A stretch of 64,000 nt of DNA. It comes from Anthonomus grandis grandis (Eukaryota; Arthropoda; Insecta; Coleoptera; Curculionidae). The notes beneath the pieces are model-generated. The model ran no database searches and was not told where the DNA came from. It saw nothing but the letters and a program-made list of their open reading frames with translations. How positions within the stretch are numbered: position 1 is the first letter of the stretch; every line of letters starts with the position of its first letter. Where the stretch lies: positions 28,131,140-28,195,139 of the forward strand of contig NC_065556.1 of NCBI RefSeq assembly GCF_022605725.1, read 5' to 3'. Shown here piece after piece: positions 1 through 12,000 of this stretch. The position numbers and the translations under genes are program-made.

Positions 1-1745
1 AGATTTAACGAGATAATTATTTACTCTAGTTATATCAGAAGTGGGACGTGCTTAGCATGTAATAGAACATGAGAAAGATGAAACACTAGATATAAAGTTA
101 GGACCAGAAAAACAGATATTTGCTTTCCAAAAAGGTAACTTATTAAAATTAGTTTCACTTCTATTTAAAAACTAAAAAGACCATAGTTTCTTATAGGCAT
201 TTTTCATGTTTGTATATATAACATTTATAACCAATAGATTTTGACTTTTTATTACCCGGAAGTTGACTTAACATAGGTCACAACGTCGAAAATATCAAAA
301 ATATAAGACCTAGTGAATTTTATTTAACGCCGCATTTAATTAAGGTAATTTTTTCGTTTATTCTAGACATTAAAAAAATGCCATGTCATGCTCTGTTTTT
401 TTCTCCAAGAGTTCAAGATAATTTTTTCAATCTTTTAGACATTTAGAGTCATTTCCTTTCAAGTTATCAACGATACATTCCAGGCATTCTAAATCATTTT
501 TCACGTTTTTTAGGCATTGATTTAAGCTAATTTTTCAAGTATTTTGTTATTTTATTCCAGACATTTAACGTGAATTCATATGTTCAGACTTTATATTCCA
601 AGAAAATTGGTCATTTGAAGTCATCGGTTACTTACTTCCAGATATTCAGCATCAATTTCCAGGAATTTTAAATAATTTTTTACGTTTCTTAGGCATTTAA
701 TTGAGATAATTTTTCATGTAATTCGAGTAAATTTTTAAATTTTTTAAGAACATCAAGTTATTTTATGTATTTCAGGCATTATTTGACGTCATACTGTTGA
801 AGCTGTAGGAATTTTCAGTCACTTTTAATATAATTTTTTGAGTCATCAAGAAGTTAGGATAATTTTCCACATATTCATTATCATTACAATATTCTTCAGA
901 TATTACATTCAGGTATTCAGAGTCAATTTGTATGTCAGAAATTTAGGATAATTGTCTATTTCAGGTACTCAGCACCGATTTTCAAGCATTTTAAATAATT
1001 TTTCACGTAAGTCAGTCATTTTATTAAGCTAATTTTTCAAGAATCTGATAATTTATTTCAGGCATTTAACATCAATTTATATTTTCAGGCTTTTCAATTA
1101 AATTTTTCAAGTTAATTTTTTTAAAATTTATTTCCGGCAATTGACGTCAATTTCCAATAATCTTCCAGGAATCTAAAGTAATTTTCCACTTTATGTAGAC
1201 TTTTAAGATAAATTTTGCGGTCTATCAAAAATTAAGAATAATTTTCCATATTCAAGAAATTGTTTCTTTTTTCAATTTATTCCAGGCACTTAAGGTCAAT
1301 CTTCCAGAAATTTGAAAAAAAATTGTGTATTTTACAAACTAAGTATAATAATTATATTATTTTGTGTAATTTTTTAGTCATTAATTTTTCATTTTATTTC
1401 AGGCATTCGACGTTGATTCATCAAAATTTCTCAAGAATTTCAGGTCGTTTTTTTGTATTTCAAGTCTTTCAGGCATTTGCCACTTTATTTAAAGTATTTG
1501 ACGTCAGTTTATATGATTATCAATTAATTATTTATAACTTTCAGAAAGTCCAAGATTCTTTTGTTATTTTATTCTAGGCACTTCACGTCACTTTCTATAT
1601 GTTTTCCGAACATTTCATATAATTTTTTAAGTCCTCATTATTTATTTCACCGTAGGCTTTTTTTCCAGGTATTATTTTAAAATTTATTCCAGGCATTCGA
1701 CATAAAGTTGTATATATTCCAAGCATTTAAAATAATTTTTAGATT
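1..1745. repeat. Degenerate short-motif repeat block
   Basis: No gene seen. The block is built from irregularly spaced variants of a motif like TTCCAGGCATTTnACGTCAA, spaced roughly 50-70 bp apart, with AT-rich filler between copies. Open frames here, including a 105-codon one at 1260-1577, are low-complexity Phe/Tyr/Leu-rich and show no domain. The same motif recurs in several other places in the window. Confidence 0.6.
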
Positions 1746-1859
1746 AAATAAACTGTCCCTCTATTGAGTTTCAATTGCATTTCACTCTTCACTTAGGTCT
1801 TAAATCATTTTTAAATATGATGTAGTTGAACTAACTTTATACAAAAAGTATAATTTTCG

Positions 1860-4400
1860 CTAGTTTTTAATTTTAAATTCCTGGCAAAAGTAAGAAATTA
1901 CGTAACATTCTTGGTATATAAGAAAGTCTGGAAGAAATAGAAAATTACGTCGAATCCCTGGAATACGTAAAAAAAGGGTCAAATTAAAGTCACAGAAAAG
2001 AAAAGTCTCTCAATTTTCTAATTTTAAGAAATTACTTGAAATTTGTTCAAGGAGTAAAAAATTGCGCCAAATTCTAGGAAGTTAAAAAAATTTCTCCTTG
2101 ATTTTAAATTAATAAAAAATTGTCAAATTCCTGAAAGAAACAGAAAATTACGTCAAAATGTCACCTAAATTCTAAATTTAAAAAAATCGGCCAATTCCTG
2201 GAATTTAAAAAAAATAAGTCAAATTCCAGTCACAGAAAAGAAATATCTCCCAATTTCTGAATTTAAAGAAAAACGTCAGATTTCTAAAAGAAATAAGAAA
2301 TGACATCGAATTTCTGCAAGGCGTAAGAAATTACGCTAAAGTCTAGGATGATAAAAATGTTTTTCCTTAATTTTAGATAATATTAAATTGAAAAATTCTC
2401 GAAAGGCGTAAAAAAATTACGTCAAATTCTAGAAAAACAAAAATCTTCTAAAATAAAAAAATGGTCCGATTTCTGGAAAAAAATAAAACTTGCGTCAAAT
2501 TCCTGGAATACGTCAAAAAATTGGTTAAATTCCAGTCACACAAAAGAAACGTCTCTCAATTTCTGAATTTAAAGTCAGATTTTTGAAATAAATAAGGAAT
2601 TACATCGAATTTCTGCAAGATGTAAAAACTTTAGAAAGATAAAAAACTCTAGAAAGATAAAAAAAATTTTCCTTAGTTTTAAATTAATAATAAAATATTA
2701 AATTCCTGGAAGGCGTAAAAATTACGCCAAATTCTAGAAAAACAAAAGTCTTCTAAATTCTAAATTTAAAAAAAAAACGTAAAATACCTGGAAGAAAAAA
2801 AAATTACGTCAAATTCCTGAAATACATAAAAAAATAAGTCAAATTTTAGTCACAAAAAAGAAATGTCTCCCAATTTTTGAATTTAAAATCAGATTTCTGA
2901 AAGAAATAAGAAATTACATCGAATTTCTGCAAAGCGTAAAAAATTACGCCAAATTCTAGAAAAACAAAAATCTTCTAAGTTAAATTAATCGTCAAATTCC
3001 TGGAAGATAAATAAAATGTCACCTTAATTCTAAATTAAAAAAATTGTTCAATTCCTGTAAAAAAATAAAAATGAGGCCAAATTCCTGGAATACATAAAAA
3101 ATAAGTCAAATTCCAGTCACACAAAAGAAATGTCTCCCAATTTCTGAATTTAAAGTCAAAATTCTAAAAAAAATAAGGAGATACAGCAAATTTCTGCAAG
3201 GCGTAAAAAATTACGTCAAATTCTAAAAAAACAAAAGTCTTCTAAATTAAAAAAAATCATCAAATTCCAGGAAAACAAATAAAATGTCACCTAAATTCTA
3301 AATTAAAAAAAAAAAATCATCCAATTCCTGGAAAAAAAAAATTACGTCAAATTCCTAGAATACGTAAAAAAATAGGTCAAATTCCAGGCACACAAAAGAA
3401 CTGTCGCCCAATTTCTGAATTTAAAGTCAGATTTTTGAAAGAAATAAGAAATAACATCGAATTTCTGCAAGGCGTAAAAAATGACGCCAAATTCTAGGAA
3501 GATAACAAAAGTTTCTCCTTAATTTTAAATTAATAATCGAATATCAAATTCCTGGAAGACAAATGAAATGTCACGTAAATTCTGAATTAAAAAAATCGTT
3601 CAATTCCTGCAAAAAAATAAAAATTACGCCAAATTCCTGGAATACATAAAAAAATAAGTCAAATTCCAGTCACACAAAAGGAATGTCTCCCAATTTCTGA
3701 ATTTAAAGTCCGATTTCTGAAAGAAATAAGGAATTAGATCGAATTTCTGCAAGGCGTAAAAAATTACGCCAAATTCTAGGAAAATAAAAAAGTTTCTCAT
3801 TAATTTTAAATTAATAATAAATTCTCAAATTCCCGAAGGGCGTAAAAAATTACGTCAAATTTCTGAAAACGGTAAAAAATTACATAAAATTCCAGGAAGA
3901 AAAATAAAGTGCCACCTAAATTTTGAATTAAAAAAAATCGTCCAACTCCTGGAAAAAATTAAAAGTTACATCAAATTCCTGGAATACGAAAAAAATAAAT
4001 CAAATTTCAGTCACACAAAAGTAATGTCTCCCAATTTCTGAATTCAAAGTCAGATTTCTGAAAGAAATAAGGAATTACATCGAATTTCTGCAAGGCGTAA
4101 GAAATTATGCCAAATTCTAGAAAGATACAAAATTTTCTCCTTACCTTTGAATTAATAAGAAATTGTCAAATATCTGGAAGGCGTAAAAAATTACGTTAAA
4201 TGCTAAAAAAACAACAGTCTTCTAAATTAAAAAAAAAAATTTAAAAAAAAACGTCAAATTCCTGGAAGAAATAAAAAATTACGTCAAATTCCTGAAAACG
4301 GTCAAAAATTACATCAAATTCCAGGAAGACAAATAAAATGTCACCCAAATTCTAAATTTAAAAAAATCGTCCAATTCCTGGAAGAAAAATTATCTTTTCC
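1860..4400. repeat. Tandem repeat array, unit about 290 bp
   Basis: Diverged tandem units. An anchor phrase close to CCCAATTTCTGAATTTAAAG recurs near 2007, 2250, 2555, 2867, 3133, 3408, 3687 and 4030, so the spacing is roughly 245-345 bp with indels. Each unit also holds sub-repeats of AAATTCCTGGAA and GCGTAAAAAATTACGnCAAA. There is no coding potential. The CCTGGAA core looks related to the short motif in the preceding block. Confidence 0.75.
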
Positions 4401-5450
4401 TGTAATTTTCTTTTGAATAACTTTATACAAAAAATAAGATTACCGATCAACTAATAAAGTCAAGAAAATCACCAAAGAAAAACATTTAAATTAAATGCTG
4501 ATACACTTAGATATAAGGATGTATCGAGAAAAGTAGATTATTAAATACAAACATTGTAGCTTTCACAATCTTGGTGCATCTTCCACCACATGCTTTCGTA
4601 AAACGATTACCACATTTAACCGACCATGTAGTAAAGCACACATGTAAGAACTGTAATATTCAATTTTTGTTATAGGGAATTTAACTTTAGTTATTTAATC
4701 TAATTGAAGCTTCAATTAATATAGAGGAACACCGTTGTAGATTTTTTTAAAATTACTAATAGCTTATTTAGTCGTTATAAAAAATATAGGTAGTATATCT
4801 AATCTAATGACTACATTCGCTACTTTTTCACTACAATTCTTACTGAGTAGCAGAACTTCTTAATAAATTGGGGAAATATATGAGCAACCAATGCACTGAT
4901 CTCTCAACGGCTTCTTTAGCCAAATGACGAATCCACGGGCTAAAATGTTATTTAATCATAAACAATTCTTTATTTGTTATTAATTGTTCTTACGTTCCCA
5001 GGGCCATCCTTACGATGTGTGGTACAACAAACACGCCAAATCCCACGCTCTTTTTGAGGAAATTTTTTAGAATATTTACTAACCATGGACTAAAAATTTG
5101 TTTATAAATTTAAGTAATGTATTACAGTTTCTACTTAAGCTTACTTTGCAAAGAGATATTGAACGGTCTTTTTGCCACCATAAAACAGTAGTTTTGCCAA
5201 TCTAAGTCCGATATGTTTGGCTATCGAGAGCCACTGATACGAACTATAATTGGAGAATAAAAAGTTATGAGTAAAGGTATTTGATAGTGTCATATTAAAT
5301 GAGGTGAAATTTAGGTCAAAAAAAAATTATTTTCTTATAGATTTTGACCCGTACATTATGAATATGCTATTCATTTTTTCCAAAAAAATTATCTTATATT
5401 TTTGGTTTTGATCTCAAAGTTGCAAAAATAGGTCTGATAGCCATGTTTTT
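4401..5450. other. Intergenic DNA, nothing recognised
   Basis: I see no exon, RNA gene or transposon end in this AT-rich kilobase between two arrays. Confidence 0.5.
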
Positions 5451-5454
5451 TGTT

Positions 5455-8400
5455 TCTTAACTAGTTAAATGAAGTCGAGTATACTGGCGTGTACCCTGAT
5501 CCTTTCACTATAACTAGCCGCAAACCGTATTGCCGAAGTCAGCGATGCAGCTGAGTTATGGCTATCAGAGTGGGACTAGTTTTCACTATTTAAAAAAAAA
5601 AATTTTGGACTTTGAGGTCAAAAAAAAATGTAAGGTAATTTTTTTGGAAAAAATGAATAGCAGTTTCGTAATGTACGAGGCGAAATCTATAAGAAAACAA
5701 ATTTTTAAAAAGATTTGGGAGACTTTTTTTTTCTTCCAACTTTTTTTTTCCAACAAAATTTTGACGACCAAGTTTCAAAGTTACAAGAATAGGTCAATTT
5801 CTGATAGCCATATTTTTTGTTCCTCAACTAGTTGGATGAAGCAGAGTATACTGGCGTGTACCCTTATCCTTTTACTATAACTAGCCGTAAACCGCATTGC
5901 CGAAGTCAGCGATGCAGCTGAGTTATGGCTATCAGAATCGGACTAGTTTTCACCATTTAAAAAAAAAAATTTTTGATTTTGAGGTCAAAAAAAAAATATA
6001 AGGTAAATTTTTTGAAAAAAACTAATAGCATTTTCGTAATGTACGGTGTAAAATCTATAAGAAACAAATTTTTAAAAAAATTTGAGAGACTTTTTTTTTC
6101 TTCCAACTTTGAAAATTTTGACGACCAAGTTTCAAAGTTACAAGAATAGGTCAATTTCTGATAGCCATATTTTTTGTTCCTCAACTAGTTGGATGAAGCC
6201 GAGTATACTGGCATGTACCCTTAGCCTTTTACTATAACTAGCCACAAACCGCATTGCCGAAGTCAGCGATGCAGCTGAGTTATGGCTATCAGAATCGGAC
6301 TAGTTTTCACCATTTAAAAAAAAAAAATTTTTGACTTTGAGGTAAAAAAAAAATATAAGGTAAATTTTTTGAAAAAAACTAATAGCATTTTCGTAATGTA
6401 CGGGGTAAAATCTATAAGAAACAAATTTTTAAAAAAATTTGAGAGACTTTTTTTTTCTTCCAACTTTGAAAATTTTGACGACCAAGTTTCAAAGTTACAA
6501 GAATAGGTCAATTTTTGATAGCCATATTTTTTGTTCCTCAACTAGTTGGATGAAACCGAGTATACTGGCATGTACCCTTAGCCTTTTACTATAACTAGCC
6601 ACAAACCGCATTGCCGAAGTCAGCGATGCAGCTGAGTAATGGCTATCAGAATGGGACTAGTTTTCACCATTTAAAAAAAAAAATTTTTGACTTTGAGGTA
6701 AAAAAAAAATATAAGGTAAATTTTTTGAAAAAAACTAATAGCATTTTCGTAATGTGCGGGGTAAAATCTATAAGAAACAAATTTTTAAAAAAATTTGAGA
6801 GACTTTTTTTTTCTTCCAACTTTGAAAATTTTGACGACCAAGTTTCAAAGCTACAAAAATAGGTCAACTTCTGATAGCCATATTTTTTGTTTCTCAACTA
6901 GTTGGATGAAGCCGAGTATACTGGCATGTACCCTTAGCCTTTTACTATAACTAGCCACAAACCGCATTGCCGAAGTCAGCGATGCAGCTGAGTTATGGCT
7001 ATCAGAATCGGACTAGTTTTCACCATTTAAAAAAAAAAAATTTTTGACTTTGAGGTAAAAAAAAAATATAAGGTAAATTTTTTGAAAAAAACTAATAGCA
7101 TTTTCGTAATGTACGGGGTAAAATCTATAAGAAACAAATTTTTAAAAAAATTTGAGAGACTTTTTTTTTCTTCCAACTTTGAAAATTTTGACGACCAAGT
7201 TTCAAAGTTACAAGAATAGGTCAATTTTTGATAGCCATATTTTTTGTTCCTCAACTAGTTGGATGAAACCGAGTATACTGGCATGTACCCTTAGCCTTTT
7301 ACTATAACTAGCCACAAACCGCATTGCCGAAGTCAGCGATGCAGCTGAGTAATGGCTATCAGAATGGGACTAGTTTTCACCATTTAAAAAAAAAAATTTT
7401 TGACTTTGAGGTAAAAAAAAAATATAAGGTAAATTTTTTGAAAAAAACTAATAGCATTTTCGTAATGTGCGGGGTAAAATCTATAAGAAACAAATTTTTA
7501 AAAAAATTTGAGAGACTTTTTTTTTCTTCCAACTTTGAAAATTTTGACGACCAAGTTTCAAAGCTACAAAAATAGGTCAACTTCTGATAGCCATATTTTT
7601 TGTTTCTCAACTAGTTGGATGAAGCCGAGTATACTGGCGCGTACCCTTAGCCCTTCACTATAACTAGCCGCAAACCGCATTGCCGAAGTCAGCGATGCAG
7701 CTGAGTAATGGCTATCAGAATGGGACTAGTTTTCACCATTTAAAAAAAAAAATTTTTGACTTTGAGGTAAAAAAAAAATATAAGGTAAATTTTTTGAAAA
7801 AAACTAATAGCATTTTCGTAATGTGCGGGGTAAAATCTATAAGAAACAAATTTTTAAAAAAATTTGAGAGACTTTTTTTTTCTTCCAACTTTGAAAATTT
7901 TGACGACCAAGTTTCAAAGCTACAAAAATAGGTCAACTTCTGATAGCCATATTTTTTGTTTCTCAACTAGTTGGATGAAGCCGAGTATACTGGCGCGTAC
8001 CCTTAGCCCTTCACTATAACTAGCCGCAAACCGCATTGCCGAAGTCAGCGATGCAGCTGAGTTATGGCTATCAGAATGGGACTAGTTTTCACCATTTAAA
8101 AAAAAAAATTTTTTGACTTTGAGGTAAAAAAAAATATAAGGTAAATTTTTTGAAAAAAACTAATAGCATTTTCGTAATGTACGGGGTAAAATCTATAAGA
8201 AACAAATTTTTAAAAAAATTTGAGAGACTTTTTTTTTCTTCCAACTTTGAAAATTTTGACGACCAAGTTTCAAAGTTACAAGAATAGGTCAATTTCTGAT
8301 AGCCATATTTTTTGTTCCTCAACTAGTTGGATGAAGCAGAGTATACTGGCGTGTACCCTTATCCTTTTACTATAACTAGCCGTAAACCGCATTGCCGAAG

Positions 8401-8500
8401 TCAGCGATGCAGCTGAGTTATGGCTATCAGAGTGGGACTAGTTTTCACCATTTAAAAAAAAAATATTTTTGACTTTGAAAAATAATTTTTTTGGAAAAAA
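5455..8500. repeat. Satellite-like tandem array, unit 356-357 bp
   Basis: Nine copies of the anchor TTGCCGAAGTCAGCGATGCA start at 5530, 5897, 6254, 6611, 6967, 7324, 7680, 8036 and 8392. Spacing is 367, 357, 357, 356, 357, 356, 356 and 356 bp. Units are highly alike. The unit at 6254 matches that at 6967, and the unit at 6611 matches 7324 and 7680, so part of the array has a two-unit (713 bp) higher-order period. Each unit has long A runs and a T run. The 75-83 codon open frames on both strands recur once per unit and are frame shadows of the repeat, not genes. Confidence 0.95.
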
Positions 8501-9071
8501 CTAAGGTAAAAAATAAGATGCATAGTAAGGTAATTCTATTAAGATCTGTAGGAAAATGATCAATGAGTCTACTGCATTTTATGCAATAGACTCATAGTAG
8601 ATGCATAAAATTATGCATAAAAAAAGATGTACCGCAGAACGTGTAAGAAAAAGATAAAGAATTTATATAAAATTTTACGTAATTTTCCAGTCAAATTTAG
8701 ACGCCTTTAAGTGATCAAAAAATTTAATTTAAAATCCAGTGGTACATTTAAGACAATTAAATGAATGCACTTTAAACTAACGCTATTATTCAATGAGGAC
8801 AAATATGTCACAAATTCATTTCTCCATAATGGTCTAAGTCAAACATAACGGTAAAAAAAACAGCAGTAACGACCACCAAATTCAACTTTTATGTTAATGT
8901 AATTTATGTATTGGGAAAACGTCGGCTCGTTAGTATTAATAACCGCCTTTTTAACGTCACGTACGTCATTTTTAGAAATTTTTATTGTCTTGTCGTTTAT
9001 CTAGTAGGGCATTGTCGTAAAAACGCCAATTTATCATGTTGATAAAAAAAAAACAGTTGAGCATCTGCATC
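8501..9071. other. 3' flank of Osiris gene A
   Basis: No gene. It holds a short inverted repeat near 8562-8615 (ATGCATAAAATTATGCAT and a copy of ATGAGTCTA in opposite orientation). For the minus-strand gene ending at 9072, an AATAAA poly(A) signal is read on the minus strand at 8986-8981. Confidence 0.5.
8981..8986 (-). promoter_or_regulatory. Poly(A) signal of Osiris gene A
   Basis: AATAAA on the minus strand, about 85 bp beyond the stop codon. Confidence 0.5.
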
Positions 9072-12000
9072 TTACCCGTGTCCAAAACCACCATCGTCGG
9101 GTAACACGCTGACGTCATCGTCGAATTCAGCGTAATGTTCACCGTGATGTTCATAACCAGGAGGTCCCACCTCAAACTCTTCGTGGTGTTCATGATGCTT
9201 ATGTGGGGCAATCTGAAATTACATCAATTTATCATCATCAGTATTCCAGTCAAATATTAACTTACCTGATGTATATGTGAAATCAGATGCTTATGATGAT
9301 GGAACTTGGCTTGGATGGGGTAGTAGGCGCAGAACTTGAACACGTGATGCAAAAATGGGAAAACGAACAACAGGATTTTCAGCAGGAGTTTCTTGGCGGT
9401 CGCTGCTCCCACTATTAGGGGCAGGATAAACAGGAATTTCACTGCCAGGAGCTTGATTACGAGCAAGATCGCTAGGACGGCATATATAATTTTTTCATTG
9501 ATGAACTTGGCTGGAAAAAAAACGGAAAAGTGAATGGTCGAGTTAGGTTTATTGAGGAGCATAATGAAATGATCTGTAATGATGATGATTGCGTAAGAAA
9601 ATTATAATTTTTAGTTGATTTAGGGCGTGGTTGGGCAATCAATGAGATGACGGAAAGACTAAGAGAGATAAAAAAAGATAATTAAAAAAATTAATATTGG
9701 CCATTCTTGACTTGAAGAATCATGAACGATCATATAAAAAGATGATAACTGTGTACGCAAGTTATCATTTTCAGATGATTTATGGTGTGGTTGAGAGGTG
9801 ATATGAGGAAAAAGCTAAAAAAAGTAAAAAAAATATAATTTAAAAAAGAATCATTATTTTCCTTTTTAAACCCAAGAATCATTAACGATTTCAGTAAAAT
9901 GATGCTTATCATGTAAAATGATGATAACTGCATGCGAAAATTATCATTATCAGATGATTCAGGGCGTGGTTGGGAAATGAGATGAGGGAGAAAGTAAAAA
10001 AGCCAAAAAACATCATTTACACAAAAAATCATTATTTTCCATTTTAGACCTAAGAATCATTAACGATCGCAGTAAAATGATGCTTATCAAGTAAAATGAT
10101 AATAACTGCGTACGAAAATTATACTTTTAAATTGATTTAGGGCGTGGTTAAGAAATGAGACGAGGAAAAAGCTAAAAAAGGCAAAAAAACATAATTTAAA
10201 AAACAAACATTATTTTCCATTTTAGACCCAAGAATGCTTAGCGATCATAATGAAATGAGGCTTATTATATAAAATGATGATAACTGTGTACGAGAATTAC
10301 CATTTTTAGATGATTTAAGCAGGTGTGGTTGTGAAGTGAAATGAAAGAAAATCTAAATAAAGCAAAAAACATAATTTAAAGAAAAAATCGAAATTTTCTA
10401 TTTTAGACCCAAGAATCATTAACGATCACAATGAAGTGACGTTTATCATATGTAATGGTGATAGTTTGGTAAGAAAATTATTATTTCAAGGTAACTTAGA
10501 CTCTACTTAAGGCACTTAAATTGACCAAAAACCAAGTCGAGATTCTCCAGTTAATTCCAGGTACTTAAGTCTTTACCTATTACAGGCATTTGAGCGCCTC
10601 TAATAGCCCTTCATCAAGTAACCTAAGTTATAACTAACCTAAGAACCTAGATTAAGTTTGTGCCTTTAATATATCTTTAATTAACTTAAGTACCCTCAAG
10701 ACTGTATTAACCCGTTAATTATACCAAGTGCCTGGAATAAAACTTCAATTTAATTATGCGCTCGTACTACGTATCCGCTAAGTGATTTAAGTACCAAAAA
10801 CTAATCCAAAAGCCTGGACTATGGTATTAATTGATTGGTCCACTTTAGTTAAAGATATTTGAATTAATAAGAAACTTAGTCCAGGTTCTCAGGTTACTCG
10901 CATCATTACGTCTGCGTGCCTGTAACCTCTCTTTAAGTGCCTATAAGTAACTCGAATGCCTAAAGTAATTTTCTGATGAGTCAGTGAAAACTTATGCCAT
11001 ACTTCTAAATTAATAAGAAAATTATTATTGGCCTTTCGGTTATTTATAGGCACTTAAATTGATCAAAAACCCAGTCAACATTCTCGAGTTAATTCCAGGT
11101 ACTTAAGTTACTAACTGTTTGCCTATTACAGGCATTTGAGTATCTGTAATAGCTCTTCATCAAGTAACCTAAGTACTAATTAACCTAAGAACCTAGATTA
11201 AGTTTGTGCCTTTAATATACCTTTAATTAACTTAAGTGCCCTCAAGACTGTATTAACCCGTTGACTATACCAAGAGCCTGGAATGAAACCTCAATTAAAT
11301 TATGCGCCCGTACTAGGTGATTTATGTACCCAAAACTGATCCAAAATCCTGGACTATCATATTAATTGACTCATCGGAAGATTATTCCAGACTTTTGGGT
11401 CCACTTTATTTAAAGGCATTTGAATTAATTAGAATCTTAGTCCAGGTTCTCAGGTTACTCGGATCATTGCGTCTGCGTGCCTGTAACCTCTCTTTAAGTG
11501 TTTATAAGTAACCCGAATGCCTAAAATAATTTTCTGATGAGTCAGTGAGAACTTATGGCATACTTCTAAATTAATTAAAAAGTTATTATTAGCCTTTCGG
11601 TTATTTATAGGCACTCAAATTGATCAGAAACCAAGTCAAGATTCTCGAGTTAATTCCAGGTACTTAAGTTACTAACTGTTTGCCTATTACAGGCATTTGA
11701 GTACCTGTAATAGCACTTCATCAAGTAACCCAAGTACTAATTAACCTAAGAACCTAGATTAAGTTTGTGCCTTTAATATACCTTTAATTAACTTAAGTGC
11801 CCTCAAGACTGTATTAACCCATTGACTATACCAAGAGCCTGGAATAAAACTTCAATTTAATTATGCGCTCGTACTACGTATCCTCTAAGTGATTTAAGTA
11901 CCAAAAACTAATCCAAAAGCCTGGACTATGGTATTAATTGATTGGTCCACTTTAGTTAAAGATATTTGAATTAATAAGAAACTTAGTCCAGGTTCTCAGG

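Noticed and set aside
5530..8322. Repeated 75-116 codon open frames on both strands
   Set aside because: They recur once per 356 bp repeat unit, are driven by A and T runs, and change with the repeat; no domain.
8972..9211. 79-codon minus-strand frame
   Set aside because: It is an out-of-frame reading of the last Osiris A exon; the exon phase and His-rich tail fix the real frame.
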